Positions 63,422 to 64,000 of a stretch of DNA of 64,000 bases are shown here, piece after piece. Every line of letters begins with the position of its first letter. Position 1 is the first letter of the stretch. The notes under the pieces are model-generated. The model did no database searches. It had not been told where the DNA came from and saw only the letters and a program-made list of their open reading frames with translations. This DNA is from Euzebya tangerina (GTDB lineage: Bacteria; Actinomycetota; Nitriliruptoria; Euzebyales; Euzebyaceae), in contig NZ_PPDK01000001.1 of assembly GCF_003074135.1 (NCBI RefSeq), positions 1,240,001 to 1,304,000 of the forward strand. Direction: 5' to 3'. Both the position numbers and the translations under genes were made by a program.

Positions 63422-63683
63422 GGCACTGACCTTCCCCTAAGTCCGGTGCTCGATACGCCACCGTCGCAGGAGCGCGCCGACCGGCAAGAGACCGAGCTGG
63501 TGGTCGCTGAGCAGTACGTTTGCTGGATCCGGGACAACCGAGGTTGATCGACCTGGGGCTCGGCCGCGCGCCGGGCACGGACCCGGTCACCGGCTACGCA
63601 CGACAGCACGGCGCGGGCGGCGTCAGCCAGGAGTAGCTGCCCCGCTGGCCGACGATGTCGGCCCTTCGTAGGATCAGGCGGTC
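63422..63683. other. 262-bp gap between divergent genes
   Basis: No supported gene. TAGGAT at 63669-63674 ends 9 bases before the ATG of the last gene and is its likely -10; nothing else stands out. Confidence 0.45.
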
Positions 63684-64000
63684 ATGCGTGTCCTGACCTG
63701 GAATGTGTGGTGGCGGTTCGGTCCGTGGGAGGAACGCCAGTCGGCGATCCTGAAGACGCTCGCTGATGTCGATGCGGACGTGTGCCTGCTGCAGGAGGTG
63801 TGGGCCACCGCCGAGCAGAACCAGGCCGCGTACCTCGCAGACCAACTCGGTCTGCAGTGGGCCTGGTCGGCGTCACCGCTCGGCGGAGACGGGTCCGGCC
63901 GAATCGGGCAGGACGGCACTGACATCGGTCTGGCCGTGTTGAGCCGCTGGCCGATCGTGAAGACCGAGGAGCTGCTGCTGAGCCCGACACCCGACGTGGA
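63684..64000 (+). CDS. Endonuclease/exonuclease/phosphatase-family protein (3' end outside window)
   Basis: The first 105 codons are present. MRVLTWNVWWRFG holds the metal-site Asn and DVCLLQEVW the catalytic Glu of the EEP fold; DIGLAVLSRWPIV follows. Members cut DNA, sphingolipids or phosphoinositides; the part seen cannot tell which. It has no ribosome-binding site and is probably leaderless. Confidence 0.82.
   Translation, partial: MRVLTWNVWWRFGPWEERQSAILKTLADVDADVCLLQEVWATAEQNQAAYLADQLGLQWAWSASPLGGDGSGRIGQDGTDIGLAVLSRWPIVKTEELLLSPTPDV

Overview
The window is about 70% G+C, uses GTG starts freely, and many genes have a -10 hexamer ending 6-9 bases before the start codon, the layout expected of leaderless mRNAs. 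Together with cell-wall-binding repeat 2 (CWB2) proteins, an actinobacterial-type QueA, furA-katG and a Nei2-like glycosylase, this points to a chromosomal segment of a high-GC actinobacterium. A marine or saline lineage such as the Nitriliruptoria/Euzebya group is my guess, not something the sequence proves. I see no rRNA, tRNA, CRISPR array, prophage or insertion sequence.

Layout. 1-5 kb: queA (cut by the left edge) and a short-chain dehydrogenase, divergent from a SoxR-type regulator with a classic 19-bp-spacer MerR-family promoter; then lysC-asd. 5-27 kb: a surface-polysaccharide region. A plus-strand set holds two CWB2-anchored GH26-like glycosidases, an MscS channel, a GT2 transferase, a Wzy-like polymerase and a third, unanchored GH26-like protein. 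A divergent metal-permease pair sits inside it. Facing this set is a tightly coupled seven-gene minus-strand operon: PssD/Alg14-like, PssE/Alg13-like fused to a sulfotransferase, Wzx, a beta-propeller/PKD secreted protein, a kinase-fold protein, a second sulfotransferase and a Wzz/BY-kinase-like protein with a ruined Walker A motif. The simplest reading is a Wzx/Wzy-type exopolysaccharide that is sulfated.

27-43 kb: acyl-CoA genes (enoyl-CoA hydratase family, VOC protein, thioesterase, acyl-CoA synthetase, FabG-like reductase), a large CWB2 protein whose middle resembles the pore module of binary-toxin B/anthrax protective antigen, DoxX, MtnA, a Tim44/zinc-ribbon/TerB-like membrane protein, a patatin, and AEC, MazG and BASS-type proteins. 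43-48 kb: a TetR gene beside the remains of an aldehyde dehydrogenase, furA-katG, and a small membrane protein/XRE regulator pair preceded by two copies of a 22-bp palindrome.

48-53 kb: a five-gene operon (FAD monooxygenase, metallo-hydrolase, alpha/beta hydrolase, SalK-like protein, TetR) whose promoter -10 lies inside a perfect 16-bp palindrome. 53-64 kb: a membrane hydrolase pair, small stress-type proteins, Nei2-like DNA glycosylase, a GAF-ANTAR regulator, three coupled glycosyltransferases, a DUF2383-like protein, MgtC and the start of an endonuclease/exonuclease/phosphatase-family gene cut by the right edge.

All family calls were made by reading motifs; none was tested against a database.
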